Positions 61,157-64,000 of a DNA stretch of 64,000 nucleotides are shown piece after piece. The notes beneath the pieces are model-generated. The model made no database searches, had not been told where the DNA came from, and was given only the letters and a program-made list of their open reading frames with translations. Numbering within the stretch: position 1 is the stretch's first letter; each line of letters opens with the position of its first letter. The DNA is from Bog-756 sp963738545 (GTDB taxonomy: Bacteria; Actinomycetota; Acidimicrobiia; Acidimicrobiales; RAAP-2). The stretch spans positions 1-64,000 of the forward strand of contig CAVTXA010000008.1 in NCBI GenBank assembly GCA_963738545.1, given 5' to 3'. The translations under genes and the position numbers were made by a program.

Positions 61157-62432
61157 ATGACGACTACGGCGACCACCACCCGGGCCAGCGACGACATCGA
61201 GAGCGTGGGCATCGTCGACTGTGACGCCCACTTCACCGAGCCGCCCTCACTATGGCTGGACCGGGCGCCGGCCTCGATGCAGGGACGGGTCCCGGTCCAA
61301 AAGACCGTGGACGGGCGGACCGCCTGGTACCTCGACGACGAGGTGTGGGCCAGCATCGGGGGCAACACCATCAAGACCGGCCGGGAGAAGGTGCTCGGCA
61401 GCCACGTCGTCCAGCCCTTCGATCTGGTCGACCGTTCGGCCTGGGACGTCCCGGCCCGCCTCGACCTCCTCGACGCCATCGGCGTGGAGGCCCAGATCCT
61501 CTATCCGAACGGCATCGGGTTCGCCTCCAACCACATCTTCGCCATCGAGGACCTCGAGCTGCGCACCGCCATCCTCACCATGTACAACGACTTCTTCGTC
61601 GACATCCAGACCGAGTCCCACAACCGGCTGTTCCCCCAGGCCATCCTGCCCATCTGGGACATGGACCTGACCATCGCCGAGATGAACCGGCTGCTCGACA
61701 AGGGGATCCGGGGATTCACCCTGTCCGACAAGCCGGAGATGCTGGGCCTCCCCGAGCTGCCCGAGCCCTACTTCGAGCCGATGTGGGACCTGTTCAACCA
61801 GTCCGGTGCCGTGGCCAACTTCCACATCGGGGCCGGGGCCCGGCGGGAGGAGATGGAAGCGATCCGCAACATGCGCAACGAGCCCCGCGACGACGGCCGC
61901 AGCCCGCGGCCCATCCCCGCGGTGCCGCCCATGTTCTGGCACACCTTCGGGGACCAACGCCGCCTGGCTGTGCACGCCACGCAGATGTACATGAGCAACG
62001 TCCGGATCATCGTCAACCTGTGCATGAGCGACATGTTCGACCGCTATCCCAACCTCAAGATCGTCTCCGCCGAGAGCGGCATCGGGTGGGTGCCCTTCAT
62101 CCTCGAGTCGCTCGAGTACCAGACCGACGAGATGATCACCATCCCCGAGGAGCGGGCCTACCAGCAGCGACGCCCCACCGAGTACTTCCGTGACCACCTG
62201 TACGTGATGTTCTGGTACGAGCACGTGCGGACCGACCAAGCTCATCGAGGACATCGGGGTCAACAACGTGCTCGTGGAGACCGACGTCCCCCACCCCACC
62301 TGCCTCTACCCGGGGGCCAAGGAGCACTTCGACAACGTGCTCGGCGACCTCGATCCCCACGTGCGTCGGCGTGTCCTGCACGACAACGCCAGTGAGCTGT
62401 ACCGGGTGCCCGCCCCCCTCAAGCGGGGCTGA
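61157..62432 (+). pseudogene. Amidohydrolase, frameshifted near 62235
   Basis: ATG at 61157 (GGAGAACC upstream) begins an ACMSD-like amidohydrolase: IVDCDAHFTEPPSL (D-x-H), GFASNHIFAIEDLELRTAIL, NLKIVSAESGIGWVPFIL. Frame 2 continues until about 62230, after which the family sequence resumes in another frame: IEDIGVNNVLVETDVPHPTC (carrying the late metal Asp) and ending VPAPLKRG at 62432. The bases CGACCAAG appear to have one C too many for D-K. Without repair the protein would lose its last 65 residues including this Asp. Hydrolyses C-C or C-N bonds of cyclic acids. Confidence 0.88.
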
Positions 62433-62480
62433 CCCGGGACCGCCGGCGCCCCTCCATCAGGAGGACCGGACGGGGCCCGC

Positions 62481-62870
62481 TCAGTCGTCGAGGTCGATGG
62501 GCACACCCTGTCGGCGGGCGGCGGCCAGGACGTCCTTCCAGACGACGAGGGCGCCCAAGGCGGTGGGGAACCCGGCGTACACCACCATCATCAGGAGGGC
62601 CTCGTTGACCTTGCGGGCCGAGATGCCCGCCTGGAGCGCCCCGTGCAGGTAGTTCTTCAGCTGCGACGGGTGTTCGGTGGCGGCCAGGGCGGAGATGGCC
62701 ACCAACATGCGCTCGTCCTGGGTGATGCCCTCCCGCCCCCAGACGTCGCCGAAGATGAAGTCGTCAGCCCACTCCGCCATGGCCGGATCGAGGGAGGCCA
62801 GCTCGTTGCGCAGCTGCTCGTGCTTGGCCCCCTGCGCCCTCGCTCGGCGCTCTGCTCCTTCAACCGACAT
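62481..62870 (-). CDS. Carboxymuconolactone decarboxylase-like protein 2
   Basis: ATG at 62870 with GGAGG gives 129 residues: WADDFIFGDVWGREGITQDE, RMLVAISALAATEHPSQLKN and YLHGALQAGISARKVNEALL match the gamma-CMD family better than the first one, with E and H at the usual active region. May remove a carboxyl group from a lactone or act in antioxidant defence. Divergent from the last thiolase. Confidence 0.85.
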   Translation of the reverse strand: MSVEGAERRARAQGAKHEQLRNELASLDPAMAEWADDFIFGDVWGREGITQDERMLVAISALAATEHPSQLKNYLHGALQAGISARKVNEALLMMVVYAGFPTALGALVVWKDVLAAARRQGVPIDLDD

Positions 62871-62893
62871 GGTCACCCTCCTCTGATCTAGGC

Positions 62894-62913
62894 GAATAGT
62901 TACACTAGTACAG
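62894..62913. promoter_or_regulatory. Island operator-like element H
   Basis: GAATAGTTACACTAGTACAG, with TAGT-TAC-ACTA inverted repeat, between divergent genes. The most divergent member of the set. Confidence 0.4.
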
Positions 62914-62948
62914 CGTCCCCTGCGGGACACGGAGATCAGGAGAAGGCC

Positions 62949-64000
62949 ATGGAACGAGTTGTCATCGCCGGGGTGGGCATCCACCCCTTCGGCCGGTTCG
63001 AGGAGAGCTACCGCGACCTGGGTGCGATCGCCGCCGCCGGGGCCCTGGCCGATGCGGGCGTCGGGTTCGCAGACGTCGACCTGACGCTGGTGGCCAACGT
63101 CGGTGCCGAGATGGCCAAGGGCCAGAACGTCATGGACCTGATCGGCCGCACCGGCCGCCCCATCATCAACGTGGAGAGTGCGTGCGGGTCAAGCGGATCG
63201 GCGCTGTACCTCGGCGCCCAGCTCATCGAGAGCGGGTCCCACGATGTCGTCTTGTGCCTGGGGGTCGAGAAGGCCCCGCGTGGGTTCATCGCCGCCTCCG
63301 GGTATGACCAGTGGCAGATCGAATCGGGGCTCGGGGTCAATCCGGTCTACTTCGCCCTGGCCGCTCAGGAGCTCATCGAAGAGACCGACGCCACGGTGGC
63401 CGACCTGGCGGATGTCAGTGTCAAGAACCATGGCCACGCCGTCGACAACCCCAACGCCATGTACCGGAAGTCGGTGACCCGCCAGGAGGTGCTGGACTCG
63501 AGGATGGTCTGTCCGCCCTTGACGTTGCTCATGCTGTGCGCGCCCAACGAGGGTGCCGCCGCCGCCGTGCTGATGAGTCGGACCGAGGCGGCGAAGCGGG
63601 GCGTGGCCCAACCCGTCGACCTCCGCGCTGTCTCGCTCGTCTCCAGGTCGGCGGACGATTGGTTCGTGCCGGCCGTGGCCTACCCGCCCCGGCGCACCAG
63701 CCTCTCCGAACGGGCGGCTGCCGATGCCTACGAGGCGGCCGCCATCGAGCCGTCGGACATCGATGTGGTCGAGTGCCAGGACACCGACAGCGGGTCGGAG
63801 CTGCTCGCCTACCGGGATCTGGGCCTGTGCAAAGCCGGTGACGAGGCCGCCCTCCTGCGGAGCGGTGACACCGCCCTCGGGGGCCGGATCCCGGTCAACC
63901 CGTCGGGCGGACTGCTGTCCAAGGGGGAGCCCCTCGGGGCCTCGGGGCTCGGACAGATCCATGAACTGACCCAGCAGCTCCGTGGTCGGTCCGGGACGCG
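62949..64000 (+). CDS. Thiolase with active Cys (3' end cut by window)
   Basis: ATG at 62949; 350 codons lie in the window and the family is about 380-390 long, so only the last part is missing. Contains ESACGSSGSALYLGAQLIES (nucleophilic Cys in C-x-S-S-G), EGAAAAVLMSRTEAAKRG, and the late motif NPSGGLLSKGEPLGASGLGQ. SCP-x-type thiolase that cleaves 3-ketoacyl-CoA, unlike the Cys-less Ltp2-like protein at 54230. Divergent from CMD-like 2. Confidence 0.93.
   Translation, partial: MERVVIAGVGIHPFGRFEESYRDLGAIAAAGALADAGVGFADVDLTLVANVGAEMAKGQNVMDLIGRTGRPIINVESACGSSGSALYLGAQLIESGSHDVVLCLGVEKAPRGFIAASGYDQWQIESGLGVNPVYFALAAQELIEETDATVADLADVSVKNHGHAVDNPNAMYRKSVTRQEVLDSRMVCPPLTLLMLCAPNEGAAAAVLMSRTEAAKRGVAQPVDLRAVSLVSRSADDWFVPAVAYPPRRTSLSERAAADAYEAAAIEPSDIDVVECQDTDSGSELLAYRDLGLCKAGDEAALLRSGDTALGGRIPVNPSGGLLSKGEPLGASGLGQIHELTQQLRGRSGT

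Overview
The window looks like a chromosomal segment from a high-GC actinobacterium. An Acidimicrobiia-type lineage fits best, an inference from GYWLVASDGGIFTFGD-type repeats in an exported protein, mycofactocin-type SDR features and GT87/ABC/MarR gene types familiar from actinobacteria. No rRNA, tRNA or CRISPR array was seen.

Bases 1-39,000 are a mosaic of small unrelated transcription units on both strands, with many decayed genes: a frameshifted ScoMcrA-like HNH nuclease (1-497), a frameshifted metallophosphoesterase (751-1360), a DinB/DUF664 gene with two nonsense codons and a frameshift (about 16917-17373), an IS110 transposase scrap (22169-22475) and a beheaded methyltransferase (37160-37648). 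Intact units include an AbiE-like antitoxin/nucleotidyltransferase pair (1467-3168); MarR/VOC and DUF6125-like/TetR divergent pairs; a MarR-ABC exporter operon (10599-13303); a secreted phospholipase C-type phosphoesterase; a hemerythrin with a histone-H1-like tail; a GT87 glycosyltransferase; a hydrolase-adenylate cyclase fusion; a PAS-EAL protein flanked by two paralogous HTH proteins; and a two-component system (27259-29059) facing a MacAB-like exporter operon plus lipoprotein (29121-32941). The two-component gene and the exporter operon carry nearly the same direct-repeat box upstream, so they probably form one regulon. A 19-bp inverted repeat, CTCAGC-N7-GCTGAG, occurs about nine times here, outside the confidently called genes, and was not seen in the rest of the window.

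Bases 39,466-64,000 differ: GC-richer, densely packed, with long antisense shadow ORFs. They form a catabolic island: three cytochromes P450, a mycofactocin-type SDR and two other SDRs, two aldehyde dehydrogenases, two CaiB/BaiF CoA-transferase genes (one a double-domain fusion), an EtfB-EtfA fusion, an Ltp2-like thiolase-fold protein next to a DUF35 OB-fold protein, a second thiolase with the nucleophilic Cys, an APH-type kinase co-translated with an SDR, an amidohydrolase, and small VOC, EthD, CMD, cupin and NTF2-like proteins. The set suggests oxidation of an alicyclic, terpenoid or steroid-like compound by P450s, oxidation to an acid, CoA activation by CoA transfer, and ring or side-chain cleavage by amidohydrolase, thiolase and aldolase steps; the substrate cannot be read from the sequence. 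At most promoter gaps of the island there is a short AT-rich element with an ATCAT/ACTAT core, suggesting one regulator encoded elsewhere. One island gene, the amidohydrolase, has a single-base frameshift that removes its last metal-ligand region; this and the indels at 820 and 1078 may be assembly errors.
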